DNA from: Clostridia bacterium
Lineage (GTDB): Bacteria > Bacillota > Clostridia > Acetivibrionales > STF1-152
Length of the DNA: 64,000 nucleotides
Assembly: GCA_028280575.1 (NCBI GenBank)
Contig: JANQLN010000077.1
Coordinates: forward strand, 1 to 64,000
Reading direction: 5' to 3'
Shown piece after piece: positions 34,620 through 43,802 of the stretch (position 1 is the stretch's first letter; each line of letters begins with the position of its first letter). The notes below the pieces were generated by a model. It saw only the letters and a program-made list of their open reading frames with translations. It ran no database searches and was not told the DNA's origin. Both the position numbers and the translations under genes were made by a program.

Positions 34620-35628
34620 CTTCTATTCTCCTGTATATAAGTTTCATATCCTGACCGTCTACAATTTCTTCTACCGTACCCGGTCCGTTAATATTACTCA
34701 GCACCACATATCTTTCAAACACACGGGACTTTATAAGCTTAAGCACCTCATCCCTGCTTTTCAACTCGGAAATGTTGTAGCCATGTGCTGAAGTAATTAT
34801 TTTAACGCCGGCATTTAAGGTTTTTATTATTGCATCAAAATCACCGGAATCACCGATTTCATCAGTAACCAAAATATGCGGAGACATGGATCTGATAAGG
34901 ATTTCCAGGCCGGAAACCTTGGGACAGCAATCAATTACATCCGTTCTTATTCCAACATCGTATTGGGGGATTCCGTTATAGCAGGATGCTATTTCAGCTC
35001 TCTCATCGACTATACCTACCTTCAAGCCCTTTAAGCTGCTAAAGCCGTTACTTAACAGCCTTGATAAATCCCTCAATATTGTAGTCTTACCACATTGGGG
35101 CGGGGAAACAATCAATGTGTTGAATATATCATTCTCAGCCTTCCGGTTTACCAGATAATTCAATATCTTTCTGCCGCAGCCTTTTACTTCCCTGGCAATT
35201 CTTATATTCAACCCCGAAATATCCTTAAGGGTTTTAATATTTTTGTTATTCACTACTGCTTTACCGGTAATACCTACTCTATGCCCGCCTTTAAGAGTTA
35301 TATATCCCATCCTCAGCTCTTCCTGGTATGCATAAATTGAACTTTGGCTCATTAACTCAAGAGTATTTTGAATGTTTTCCATGCTTGTTACATATGCATT
35401 ATCATGCTTTTTGGAAAGGATACCGTTTTTTTTTACAAACCAGTCCCCTTCATAGCTTTGAACCATTAAGGGACGTCCGGCCCTCATTCTTATTTCCTCA
35501 ATATCATTTACCCTTTCAGTATCCAGGGCCGTCATTATATTGGATACTTCCCGGGTAATATATTTCAAAACTTCACCATATAATCTTTTGTGTTCCTTCT
35601 CTTTTACAAACTTGTCCTGTGTAAGCAC
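34609..35628 (-). CDS. spoIIIAA: stage III sporulation protein AA, secretion-type ATPase
   Basis: 339 residues. An R3H-like N-terminal part (EEIRMRAGRPLMV, GYITLKGGHRVGITG), then Walker A SPPQCGKTTILRDLSRLL near 180, VGIVDERAEIASC, and ILVTDEIGDSGDFDAI (Walker B). Energises the SpoIIIA transenvelope channel. The start is GTG 35628 with GGGGG eight bases upstream. First gene of the operon. Confidence 0.95.
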   Translation of the reverse strand: MLTQDKFVKEKEHKRLYGEVLKYITREVSNIMTALDTERVNDIEEIRMRAGRPLMVQSYEGDWFVKKNGILSKKHDNAYVTSMENIQNTLELMSQSSIYAYQEELRMGYITLKGGHRVGITGKAVVNNKNIKTLKDISGLNIRIAREVKGCGRKILNYLVNRKAENDIFNTLIVSPPQCGKTTILRDLSRLLSNGFSSLKGLKVGIVDERAEIASCYNGIPQYDVGIRTDVIDCCPKVSGLEILIRSMSPHILVTDEIGDSGDFDAIIKTLNAGVKIITSAHGYNISELKSRDEVLKLIKSRVFERYVVLSNINGPGTVEEIVDGQDMKLIYRRIEDVS

Positions 35629-35796
35629 TGCCCGGTCCCCCTGAATTAAAAATATCGCTTTAATTTCTTTGTATCATTTTATTCGCCTTCACAGGAATTA
35701 TGACAACTATTATATTTTTAAAATAAAATTTTCCGCAAAAAAAAACTCTTATAGCGATTCGGATATGAAAAAATCATACAATATGTTCCATGTAAA

Positions 35797-35841
35797 CGCC
35801 GCAGCAAAATCCCTTTTGTTTTATCAATTTTACTTGCGGCG
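35797..35841. repeat. inverted repeat after the CD1247-like gene
   Basis: Arms CGCCGCA (35797-35803) and TGCGGCG (35835-35841) with a 31-base AT-rich loop. A weak terminator or mRNA end. The surrounding 35629-35913 gap shows no gene. Confidence 0.35.
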
Positions 35842-35913
35842 TCCATGGCCTTAAAGTGAGATACCTTAATAAGGTTAAAGATTAATACGGAAATGATATA
35901 TAGGATGGAGTAT

Positions 35914-36330
35914 TCATTGTTGTTCTTGTTCTTCTTCCTTGCAATCTTCACAATCACACTGCCATACAATGTCAATTGCCTTACTACATATAGGGCAATC
36001 GATCTGGTCATCCTTTATTGAATCCGGGTCCAGCTCAAAGCTTTCTCCGCAATGGGGACAATTGATTAATTTATCCTCCTCATGTGCTTCATCTTTTTCA
36101 TCTGAATCTTCATAGAGTAATGATTCAATTTCGCCCAGGTCTTCATCAATCTCATCAACCTGGTAACCGAGCTCTTCCTGGATTTCCTCAATATCATCCA
36201 CAGCCAGTGCCAGATCATCCATTACATGGATTACTGCTTTAAGCAGTTTAACTTCATTAGTAGAATCATCAAGCTCCATACCTTCCGCCAGCCCTTTTAA
36301 ATATGCAACCTTTTCCTTTAAATCTTTCAT
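35914..36330 (-). CDS. CD1247-type protein with acidic coiled coil and zinc ribbon
   Basis: 138 residues: an N-terminal helical domain (MKDLKEKVAYLKGLAEGME...LAVDDIEEIQEELG) as in the CD1247 N-terminal domain family, a very acidic linker, then a zinc ribbon with CPHCG and CPICS pairs and an extra CDCEDCKEEE tail. Cytoplasmic; function unknown, common in sporulating Clostridia near efp. The start is ATG 36330 with GGAGG five bases upstream. Confidence 0.88.
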   Translation of the reverse strand: MKDLKEKVAYLKGLAEGMELDDSTNEVKLLKAVIHVMDDLALAVDDIEEIQEELGYQVDEIDEDLGEIESLLYEDSDEKDEAHEEDKLINCPHCGESFELDPDSIKDDQIDCPICSKAIDIVWQCDCEDCKEEEQEQQ

Positions 36331-36398
36331 AACATCCTCCAAAGATATGTATTTGTTTTTGTCCCGACAAGCATTTATTATATGTACCTTTTAAAACC

Positions 36399-36956
36399 TT
36401 ATGCACGTTCCATGTATTCTCCTGTTCTTGTGTCTATTCTTATTTTTTCTCCCTGTTCAATAAAAAGAGGAACTTTTATAATTGCACCTGTTTCTACCGT
36501 TGCATGTTTGGTAGCACCTGTTGCCGTATCACCCTTAAAACCTGGCTCAGTTTCAACTATTTCAAGCTCTACAAAAGTCGGCGGCTCAACTCCAAACACG
36601 TTGTTTTTATAGGAAAGCACAGTAACAATCATATTTTCTTTGACAAACTTTAGTGCATCTCCCAGCTTTTCTTTACCGAGAGGCATTTGCTCATAAGTTT
36701 CAGTATCCATAAAATAATACAATTCACCGTCATTATATAAATATTCCATTGACTTTTTTTCAATACGGGCCTTTTGCATTTTGTCGTTGGGGTTAAAGGT
36801 TTTTTCAACAGTTGCACCTGTTATTATATTCTTAATCCTGGTTCTGACAAAAGCTGCACCCTTTCCCGGCTTTACATGCTGGAATTCAATAATCTGAAAC
36901 AGCTGTCCGTCCATTTCAAAAGTAATCCCATTTTTAAAATCACCTGCTGATATCAT
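36399..36956 (-). CDS. efp: translation elongation factor P
   Basis: 185 residues, three beta-barrel domains. The N-terminal loop [18 protein letters not shown] carries the Lys that is modified in some bacteria, and the C-terminal [20 protein letters not shown] is diagnostic. It rescues ribosomes stalled on polyproline. It lies 139 bases after pepQ-like. Confidence 0.97.
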   Translation of the reverse strand: MISAGDFKNGITFEMDGQLFQIIEFQHVKPGKGAAFVRTRIKNIITGATVEKTFNPNDKMQKARIEKKSMEYLYNDGELYYFMDTETYEQMPLGKEKLGDALKFVKENMIVTVLSYKNNVFGVEPPTFVELEIVETEPGFKGDTATGATKHATVETGAIIKVPLFIEQGEKIRIDTRTGEYMERA

Positions 36957-37095
36957 TACTATACCTCCGTTATACTACATATAGATTATTTAACTTTATT
37001 AATATATACCTATTCCTTCACTTTTTCAAGTAGTATATAATTTTGAGCATTCCCCATTTTCAGAACTGATAATATTTATGTGTATAATGAAACAT

Positions 37096-38157
37096 TTATA
37101 AAATTATCATCTCTCTTCTTGCTCCTGTTAAAACATCAGCGGTTCCGTCCTTGAATGCTACCATATCTTCAATTCTGACTCCGCCTTTATTACTAATGTA
37201 AATACCGGGTTCTATAGTAAAAACCATCCCGTCTGTAACTACAGACTCTCCGTGGGGAGATATTCTTGGCATTTCATGAATTTCAATCCCCACCCCATGT
37301 CCGAGTCCATGTCCAAAATACCCGCCAAATCCTGCTTTTATAATATATTCTCGGGCCAGTATATCTATTTGTTTTCCCTTCATACCTGCGGCGGCAGTCT
37401 CTTTGGCTAATTCCAATGCCCCTAAAACCGTGTAATATATCTTTTTCATTTCATCATCAGGCTTATTGACAAATACGGTACGTGTAATGTCCGAACAATA
37501 TCCTTTATAAAGCGCTCCAAAGTCCATAGTAACCGTATCACCGGATTCTATCAGCTTTTCCGAAGCTATTCCATGGGGAAGTGACGCCCTGCTGCCTGAC
37601 GCAACAATTGTATTAAATGAAGGTCCCAGTGCCCCGTTTTTTTTCATAAAATACTCCAATTCCGCACTCACTTCGGTTTCTCTGACTCCTGGTTTTATGT
37701 AATCCAGAATATGCTCAAAAGCCATGTCTGCAATTTTTACAGCTTTCCTGATTATTTCAATTTCATCTTCATCTTTTACCCTTCTCATAGCCTCAATTGT
37801 CCGGCCGATTGGGACCATTTCTACTTTAATCTTTTCCCTGTATTCATTATACTGGTTAAAAGTCATATACCTGTCTTCAAAACCTATTTTCTTTATGGCT
37901 TTTGAAAACAATATGTCCTTGATAAAAACCAGCGGACTTACCTTGTATTCGTGTATTTCATAGAGAGGGCACTGGTAAGAAGCCTGTTCGGTGTACCGGG
38001 AGTCGGTAATAAGAACCCTTAAATTTTCTCCTATCAGTAAAACAGCTTCACTTCCCGTAAAGCCTGACAAATACATGATATTTTCAGGTTTTTTAACCAA
38101 AACGGCACTTAAATCCAGTTCATTTACAAGCTTTTCAATCCTTCTTTCATAATTCAT
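37096..38157 (-). CDS. Xaa-Pro aminopeptidase/dipeptidase (M24B)
   Basis: 353 residues: an N-terminal creatinase-like domain, then the pita-bread catalytic domain with metal ligands visible in VTMDFGALYKGYCSDITRT (two Asp), GHGLGHGVGIEIHEMPRIS (His), FTIEPGIYI (Glu) and VRIEDMVA (Glu). Cleaves N-terminal residues before proline. It overlaps aroQ by 11 bases and precedes efp, a common Firmicutes pairing. Confidence 0.95.
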   Translation of the reverse strand: MNYERRIEKLVNELDLSAVLVKKPENIMYLSGFTGSEAVLLIGENLRVLITDSRYTEQASYQCPLYEIHEYKVSPLVFIKDILFSKAIKKIGFEDRYMTFNQYNEYREKIKVEMVPIGRTIEAMRRVKDEDEIEIIRKAVKIADMAFEHILDYIKPGVRETEVSAELEYFMKKNGALGPSFNTIVASGSRASLPHGIASEKLIESGDTVTMDFGALYKGYCSDITRTVFVNKPDDEMKKIYYTVLGALELAKETAAAGMKGKQIDILAREYIIKAGFGGYFGHGLGHGVGIEIHEMPRISPHGESVVTDGMVFTIEPGIYISNKGGVRIEDMVAFKDGTADVLTGARREMIIL

Positions 38158-38605
38158 TCTTATTCCCTCCGGAAATCATTTGTGCCGCCGCATAAAGTGC
38201 CACAAGGTAACCTTTTGTCCCTAAACCGCTTATTTGTCCCATACACACGGGAGCTATCACGGAAGTTTTCCGAAATTCTTCTCTGCAATGTATGTTGGAA
38301 ATATGAATTTCTATAGCAGGTATTTCAACAGCTTTTATTGCGTCCCTGATTGCATAGCTGTAATGTGTATAAGCTCCGGGATTTATTATTATAATATCAG
38401 CCGTACCCTTAGCACCATGTATTTTATCAATAATTCCACCTTCGTAATTGGACTGGTAAAACTCAACGGATAAATTCAATTGCCCGGCTTTTTCACAAAT
38501 GATATCATTTAGTTTATCAAGTGTCATATTCCCGTAAATACTATTTTCCCTTAAACCAAGCAGGTTTAAATTCGGACCGTTAACAATAAGTACTCTTTTT
38601 CCCAA
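38147..38605 (-). CDS. aroQ: type II 3-dehydroquinate dehydratase
   Basis: 152 residues with the family N-terminus VLIVNGPNLNLLGLREN.IYG, active-site Tyr/Arg region, NPGAYTHYSYAIRDAI and EIHISNIHCREEFRKTSVI. Dehydrates 3-dehydroquinate in the shikimate pathway and thus works with the aroE product encoded nearby. The 3' end overlaps the peptidase gene. Confidence 0.97.
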   Translation of the reverse strand: MGKRVLIVNGPNLNLLGLRENSIYGNMTLDKLNDIICEKAGQLNLSVEFYQSNYEGGIIDKIHGAKGTADIIIINPGAYTHYSYAIRDAIKAVEIPAIEIHISNIHCREEFRKTSVIAPVCMGQISGLGTKGYLVALYAAAQMISGGNKNEL

Positions 38606-38631
38606 CTTCTTACCTCCATCTTTTTATATAC

Positions 38632-38901
38632 TTACTCCTCATGCCTCGGATTTCTTTTAACAATAACAGCCGCCTTTGTTATTGCCGCTGTTATATCCAC
38701 TTCAAACTGCTGTCTGAGTGCATCAATTTTAGAATAAAGCACACCCTTTTCCGTAACAATATATTTGGGTGGAAGATCGTTTAAAGCAATTGCGGCAATA
38801 TCATGCCTGCATTTTTCACACTTGCATACATTAATATCATTAAGTATATCCTCTTCCATCTTGATGACAACTTCTTCCATATAGTTTCTTAAGCTAAACA
38901 T
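38632..38901 (-). CDS. ComFB family late competence protein
   Basis: 89 residues: a helical start LRNYMEEVVIKMEEDIL, a Cys pair CKCEKCRHDIAAIALNDLPPKY, then a helix-rich tail. Matches the ComFB (late competence development) family. It lies between aroQ and a prepilin peptidase gene, which suggests a type IV pilus/competence context. Confidence 0.88.
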   Translation of the reverse strand: MFSLRNYMEEVVIKMEEDILNDINVCKCEKCRHDIAAIALNDLPPKYIVTEKGVLYSKIDALRQQFEVDITAAITKAAVIVKRNPRHEE

Positions 38902-38974
38902 ATAACCTCCTCCGCCTTACGCTGTCCAAAAAATCTACTGCAATTCAACCCTAAATTATTCACTTTACAGACCG

Positions 38975-39757
38975 CTAATATACATACCAATATATTATAT
39001 CCCATCCCCAAAGCAGTGTAACAAAGCTTCCCAGTACAATAAAGGGTCCGAAGGGAATAGTGTCTTTCCTCTTCTTTACACCGGTTGCAATGAGTATCAC
39101 GCCTATAAGTCCGCCGGCAATAACCGAAATCAATAATGCAAGAATACAAAGCCTCCATCCCAGGAACAATCCAATAGGGGCAAACAGTTTTACATCCCCC
39201 AGTCCCATGGCACTATCGGTTTTATAGATTATTATTCCAATCAGGAATACAATAAACAGGAATACCGACCCCGGTATTATTCCCAGCAGCGGGGTCCACC
39301 AATTTGTATCTCCATAAATCTCCATAGGTCTGAATATATTGTACACAAACACCGCCAAACCGCCGTAAATCCCTGCAATTACAATACCATTAGGAATTAT
39401 CATGTGTTTAAGGTCAATGAATACAACGGCCACCAGCAATATCATCAAATAGGCATACATTACAAAATCGAATGTGAATCCATATCTATGAAATATCAAT
39501 ACAAACAAAACACCTGTAAGCAATTCCACAATAACATACCTGGGGCTTAACCTTACTCCGCAATACCTGCATTTTCCTCCAATCATCAAATAACTGAGCA
39601 CCGGAATCAGGTCATATGCCCTGAGAGTCCTTCCACATGAAGTACAGTGAGATCTAGGAACTGCTACAGACATATCTTTAGGCGTTCTATATATACAAAC
39701 GTTAACAAACGAACCTGCGGCAAATCCAAAAGCTAGTACTAAAAAATATGCTAACAT
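38975..39757 (-). CDS. prepilin peptidase (A24 family)
   Basis: 260 residues, about eight TM segments. The N-terminal cytoplasmic loop has CTSC and CRYC zinc pairs with the CxxC...CxxC spacing of bifunctional leader peptidase/methylases. Catalytic Asp residues are in FIDLKHMIIPNG and GLGDVKLFAPIG. Cleaves and N-methylates type IV pilins or pseudopilins. No pilin genes are in the window. Confidence 0.95.
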   Translation of the reverse strand: MLAYFLVLAFGFAAGSFVNVCIYRTPKDMSVAVPRSHCTSCGRTLRAYDLIPVLSYLMIGGKCRYCGVRLSPRYVIVELLTGVLFVLIFHRYGFTFDFVMYAYLMILLVAVVFIDLKHMIIPNGIVIAGIYGGLAVFVYNIFRPMEIYGDTNWWTPLLGIIPGSVFLFIVFLIGIIIYKTDSAMGLGDVKLFAPIGLFLGWRLCILALLISVIAGGLIGVILIATGVKKRKDTIPFGPFIVLGSFVTLLWGWDIIYWYVY

Positions 39758-39806
39758 AACCTGTTACCTTTTCTTTTATTAATTTATGCCCGCTTAAAAG
39801 CAAGCA

Positions 39807-39833
39807 AGATTTTAGAGGGAAAACCTCTAATCT
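39807..39833 (-). terminator. probable terminator of aroE
   Basis: Arms AGATTTTAGAGG and CCTCTAATCT around GAAAA, with a 2-base bulge. On the minus strand it is followed by the T-rich TTGCTTGCTTTT. It directly abuts the dispersed palindrome copy B. Confidence 0.5.
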
Positions 39834-39877
39834 TATATGGAACGTCTTTATTTTTAGGAATATGGCGTTACATATAG
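39833..39877. repeat. dispersed palindromic element, copy B
   Basis: Imperfect palindrome between aroE and the prepilin peptidase gene. The right end GCGTTACATATAG and left end TTATATGGAACGTC match copy A at 24876-24922 at about 36 of 45 aligned positions. The stem is decayed in the centre. Its position next to a terminator hairpin resembles that of copy A at the end of OLE RNA. Confidence 0.7.
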
Positions 39878-39915
39878 GTTTATAATTCTTCAACAGAACT
39901 TAAAAATCCTTTGTT

Positions 39916-40794
39916 TTAAAGATAATTTTTAAAAAGTTCCTTTATTATTCTTGCATCTTCTTTGCTTATGCTTACATCATTCCATATTTCGTAGGCCTCA
40001 ATGCCTTGATATATAAGCATTCCCAGTCCATTAACAATTTTGCAGCCTGCTTTTTCCGCCTCCGCTAAAAGCTTTGTTTTGGGGGGATTATATATAAGGT
40101 CATAAACTATTTGTCCTCTTGAGAAAATATTCCCGCTTTCAACAGGCATTGAATCCATATGAGGATGCATGCCTGCCGAAGTAGTATTAATAATAATATC
40201 GGCTTCCGAAAGCCTGCTTTTAGCTTCGCATGCATTAATTCCAAAAGCTTTGGCTATGTCCGATATATTTTTGTTTATATATCCGGCCAGCAGTTCGGCT
40301 TTTTCTGCTGTCCTGTTAAGTATGCTGATTCCTTTCGCACCTTCCAGGGCGATCTTTACGCATATTGCCCTGGAGGACCCGCCTGCTCCTAAAACAACTA
40401 TATTTTTATCAAAAAAATTTGTTCCCGTTTCCTCCGCAAAATCTCTCTTAAAGCCACTGCAGTCCGTATTATACCCGTAAAGCTTTCCATTTACATTCTT
40501 AACCGTGTTTACTGCTTCAATAAGCCGTGCTTCCTCCGAAATATTATCCAAAAGCTCCAGGATAGCATTTTTATATGGAATTGTAACATTAAATCCAACC
40601 AGGCTGCAGGCCTTAAATCCTTCAATTGCTTCTTTCAAACTCTCTTTTTTTACTAAAAAGGGGATATATGCTAAATCAATGCCCAGATAAGAGCTTATAG
40701 TGTTGTGTATCTGGGGTGATACCGAATGTGCTATTGGATTGCCAATTACACATGCAATTTTCGTTTTACCCTTTATTGATTCATTTATCGTCAT
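39916..40794 (-). CDS. aroE: shikimate dehydrogenase
   Basis: 292 residues. N-terminal substrate domain with GNPIAHSVSPQIHN and NVTIPYKN (catalytic Lys), a glycine-rich NADP loop VVLGAGGSSRAI, then NTTSAGMHP and a C-terminal GLGMLIYQGIEAYEIW. Reduces 3-dehydroshikimate. The start is ATG 40794 with GGAGGT seven bases upstream; the frame to 40836 is unsupported. Divergent from ilvE. Confidence 0.96.
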   Translation of the reverse strand: MTINESIKGKTKIACVIGNPIAHSVSPQIHNTISSYLGIDLAYIPFLVKKESLKEAIEGFKACSLVGFNVTIPYKNAILELLDNISEEARLIEAVNTVKNVNGKLYGYNTDCSGFKRDFAEETGTNFFDKNIVVLGAGGSSRAICVKIALEGAKGISILNRTAEKAELLAGYINKNISDIAKAFGINACEAKSRLSEADIIINTTSAGMHPHMDSMPVESGNIFSRGQIVYDLIYNPPKTKLLAEAEKAGCKIVNGLGMLIYQGIEAYEIWNDVSISKEDARIIKELFKNYL

Positions 40795-40864
40795 GCAATA
40801 TACCTCCAATTTAGTATTCTCCGTTAAAAAAATCATAACAACGCAAATCGCTTTAATTTGACTC

Positions 40865-40893
40865 TTGCTTTATTTTAAATAACATTATATTAT
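40865..40893 (+). promoter_or_regulatory. candidate promoter of ilvE
   Basis: TTGCTT (40865-40870), 17 bases, TATTAT (40888-40893); an overlapping TATAAT sits three bases later. No T-box specifier/antiterminator structure was recognised in the short leader. Confidence 0.5.
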
Positions 40894-40981
40894 AATATGA
40901 ATATAGTATATATTACAGTATGGATTATAGCAATCAAATTAAAATTTTATATAAACAAACAAAACGAGAGGAGTATGGAAA

Positions 40982-42049
40982 GTGTCTAAACATATCAGGA
41001 TTGAAAAATCAAAGCAGCTTAAAGAAAAACCTGATTGGAATGCCCTTGGATTTGGAAGGAATTTCACTGATCATATGTTTGTAATGGATTATACAGAAGG
41101 TAAGGGATGGCATGATCCGAGAATCATTCCATATGCTCCGTTAAGCCTGGACCCTGCAACAATGGTGCTCCACTACGGCCAGGCAATATTTGAAGGATTG
41201 AAGGCATACAAAGCCATGGATGGAAGAATACTGCTTTTCAGGCCTGGCAGCAATATGGAAAGAATAAATGTGTCCAACCAGAGAATGTGTATTCCCCAGA
41301 TAGATACGGATTTTGCAGTTGAAGCAGTCAAAACGCTGGTCAAGCTTGAGGAGGAATGGATTCCCAAAGCTGAGGGAACTTCTTTATATATCAGGCCCTT
41401 TATAATATCAACCGACCCGTTCCTTGGTGTCAGACCGTCACTGACATACAAATTTATTATAATCCTCTGTCCGGTAGGAGCATATTACCCCGAAGGATTA
41501 AATCCTGTAAAAATATATGTAGAAAACAAATACGTAAGGGCAGTAAAAGGAGGGGTAGGTTTTTCAAAAACTCCCTGTAACTATGCCGCAAGCCTTAAAG
41601 CGCAAATGGAAGCAAATGAAAAAGGTTACACCCAGGTTTTATGGCTTGACGGAATTGAGAGAAAATATATTGAAGAAGTGGGAACCAGCAACGTATTTTT
41701 CAAAATTGGCGACGAGGTAATTACACCGGCGCTGGAGGGCACCATACTTAAAGGTATTACCAGGGATTCAGCCATTCGGTTATTAAAAAGCTGGGGCATT
41801 AATGTAATAGAGCGAAGGATTTCAATTGATGAGGTTTTTAAGGCCCATTACAGCGGTAAGCTTGCGGAAGCCTTTGCCACCGGTACGGCTGCAGTTATTT
41901 CTCCAATTGGGGAACTGAACAGGAACGGCAATATTATAACCATAAATGACTTTGAAATCGGTGGGCTTTCGTCAAGGCTTTACGAAACTATTACAGGTAT
42001 TCAAAGCGGCCAATTGGAAGACGTAATGAATTGGACTGTTCAAATATAA
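40982..42049 (+). CDS. ilvE: branched-chain amino acid aminotransferase
   Basis: 355 residues, class IV PLP aminotransferase of the BCAT II type: VLHYGQAIFEGLKAYK, LYIRPFIISTDPFLGV, KGGVGFSKTPCNYAASLKAQ (PLP-Lys region), EEVGTSNVFF and EAFATGTAAVISPIG. Transfers the amino group to the 2-oxo acids of Leu, Ile and Val. The start is GTG with GAGAGGAG eight bases upstream. Followed by a hairpin and then ylbJ. Confidence 0.96.
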   Translation: MSKHIRIEKSKQLKEKPDWNALGFGRNFTDHMFVMDYTEGKGWHDPRIIPYAPLSLDPATMVLHYGQAIFEGLKAYKAMDGRILLFRPGSNMERINVSNQRMCIPQIDTDFAVEAVKTLVKLEEEWIPKAEGTSLYIRPFIISTDPFLGVRPSLTYKFIIILCPVGAYYPEGLNPVKIYVENKYVRAVKGGVGFSKTPCNYAASLKAQMEANEKGYTQVLWLDGIERKYIEEVGTSNVFFKIGDEVITPALEGTILKGITRDSAIRLLKSWGINVIERRISIDEVFKAHYSGKLAEAFATGTAAVISPIGELNRNGNIITINDFEIGGLSSRLYETITGIQSGQLEDVMNWTVQI

Positions 42050-42051
42050 AG

Positions 42052-42089
42052 CCGTAAAAAAAGCTCTGATAAACTGCATATTTTTACGG
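42052..42089 (+). terminator. hairpin after ilvE
   Basis: CCGTAAAAA (42052-42060) pairs with TTTTTACGG (42081-42089). The downstream T-run is weak, so ylbJ may be partly co-transcribed. Confidence 0.45.
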
Positions 42090-42135
42090 ACATTTTCATA
42101 TTGATAAATGATTATAATATAAGGGTTCATTTATT

Positions 42136-43329
42136 ATGGGAAAATGGTACGGGAAAATCAAAAAACCAATATTAGCTTCCTTTTGCTTGCTTTTCATTAT
42201 TTTATTAATATTATATTCAAACACATCCGTCAAATCAGGACTTGAAGGTCTTAACCTCTGGCTTAACATAGTCATACCTTCACTGTTTCCCTTTATGACG
42301 GCATCATATCTGCTGGTTAAGTCAGGTCTGGTGAAAATCGCGGGCAATATAATGGAACCTTTAATGCGCCCGGTTTTCAATGTCCCGGGGTCAAGCTCGT
42401 TTGCATTTATAATAGGAATCGCCAGCGGTTATCCTTTAGGGGCAAAAATCACATCCCGTCTATGGAAGGATAAGCTTATTTCCACAAGTGAAGCAGAACG
42501 TGTACTGGCATTTTCCAACAATTGCGGACCCTTATTCATAATCGGCTCGGTTGCAGCAGGCATGCTTCATAATCAAAGGGCCGGATATATACTTTTAACA
42601 AGCCATATCCTGGCAGGCCTCTCAGTTGGAATTCTGCTTAATCTTTTAAGCAGAAAAAAAAGAAACCCGCATACTCCGGATATTAACAAAAACATGATTA
42701 TCCGTAAGACTTCAAAGGGTGAAAGCTTTGGCACCCTGCTCAAAGATGCTGTCTTAAGCTCGGTTAATACATTGCTTTTAATAGGAGGATTTATAATACT
42801 TTTTTCAGTTATTATAAGTATACTCACACAAACCGGTATAATATCCTCAATTGCTTATATATTAAGTCCTTTAGCCAGCTTTCTGGGAATTGGTAATGAG
42901 CTTTTAATATCAGCCATAAGCGGCTTTTTTGAAATAACCTCGGGTACAAGAATGATAAGTGGCCTGACCACAATACCAATCCTGCACAAACTGCCTGCAT
43001 TAAGCCTTATAATAGGATGGGCAGGCCTTTCCGTCCACTCGCAGGTATTGGGAATTTTAGCAGGAACCAACCTTAAAATGGGTATTTATATTATTGGTAA
43101 ATTTCTCCACGGAGCCATATCTGCGTTTTATACATTCCTAATACTGAAATTCACCGATATTACATATTTAAAACCAATACCGGCTTCCGGTCATCTGGGA
43201 GACAACATGAGTAAAATACAACAGCATACATATATAACATTAGGTAAATACATAACCATAATCCTTCTTCTATTAACAGCAATTATAATTTTATCCAGGA
43301 AATTTCACCAAAACAGAAAACTATTTTAA
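42136..43329 (+). CDS. ylbJ: YlbJ, sporulation integral membrane protein
   Basis: 397 residues with about eight TM helices. Visible gate-domain motifs are GIASGYPLGAKITSRLW and FSNNCGPLFIIGSVAAGML, typical of the YlbJ/nucleoside-recognition family, and FFEITSGTRMISGLTTIP. Known to be needed for spore cortex formation. Its 3' end converges with and overlaps the next gene by nine bases. Confidence 0.92.
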   Translation: MGKWYGKIKKPILASFCLLFIILLILYSNTSVKSGLEGLNLWLNIVIPSLFPFMTASYLLVKSGLVKIAGNIMEPLMRPVFNVPGSSSFAFIIGIASGYPLGAKITSRLWKDKLISTSEAERVLAFSNNCGPLFIIGSVAAGMLHNQRAGYILLTSHILAGLSVGILLNLLSRKKRNPHTPDINKNMIIRKTSKGESFGTLLKDAVLSSVNTLLLIGGFIILFSVIISILTQTGIISSIAYILSPLASFLGIGNELLISAISGFFEITSGTRMISGLTTIPILHKLPALSLIIGWAGLSVHSQVLGILAGTNLKMGIYIIGKFLHGAISAFYTFLILKFTDITYLKPIPASGHLGDNMSKIQQHTYITLGKYITIILLLLTAIIILSRKFHQNRKLF

Positions 43330-43758
43330 TTCTTCCCTGTTCATGGAAATAACATCAAGTGTGTCGTTCAAAATCTGTTCAACCTTATTAAGAATGCCAT
43401 CTGCATATTCTTTAGTCCCCAGCCTGATTTCCCTGGCATTTTTCTGAGCATTGGAAATAATTTCATCAGCTTGTTCGTATGCCTTTTTAGTAATTTCATG
43501 CTCGTCAACAAGGGAAGCTATTTTCCCTTCAGCATCCTGGACAATGCTGTTTGCTTCTTTTTGGGCATCCAGAAGTATTTTTTGCCTTTCCTCCTTGATC
43601 CACTTTGCCTGTTTGATATCGTCAGGAAGCTTAAGCCTTAATTCTTTTACAATCTCCAGTATTTCCTCCTTGTCAATCATGGATTTACCGGAAAAAGGTA
43701 CAGCAACACTCTTTTCAACCAGGTCTTCCAGTGTTTCAAGTATAGATAATATTTCCAT
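43321..43758 (-). CDS. ATPase-like coiled-coil protein
   Basis: 145 residues, almost entirely helical. A long coiled coil of ATP-synthase-b-like type (QKILLDAQKEANSIVQDAEG, ADEIISNAQKNAREIRLGTK) follows a short N-terminal part. No Walker motif. Often called 'ATPase' in Clostridia and found beside coaD, as here. Possibly a DivIVA-like scaffold; function unknown. Convergent 9-base overlap with ylbJ. Confidence 0.82.
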   Translation of the reverse strand: MEILSILETLEDLVEKSVAVPFSGKSMIDKEEILEIVKELRLKLPDDIKQAKWIKEERQKILLDAQKEANSIVQDAEGKIASLVDEHEITKKAYEQADEIISNAQKNAREIRLGTKEYADGILNKVEQILNDTLDVISMNREELK

Positions 43759-43802
43759 AACAACGTCCCCCGTGAAGTTATTTATTACTTAAGCAATTTG
43801 CT

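Noticed and set aside
35718..36011. 97-codon minus-strand frame overlapping the CD1247-like gene
   Set aside because: No ribosome site, and it runs through the hairpin and the Cys-rich 3' end of the real gene in another frame.
38889..39158. 89-codon Cys-rich minus-strand frame
   Set aside because: It overlaps the prepilin peptidase gene in another frame; the Cys content is a reading-frame artefact.
40795..40981. Possible T-box leader for ilvE
   Set aside because: The leader after the predicted promoter is too short, and no T-box sequence or antiterminator pairing was seen.
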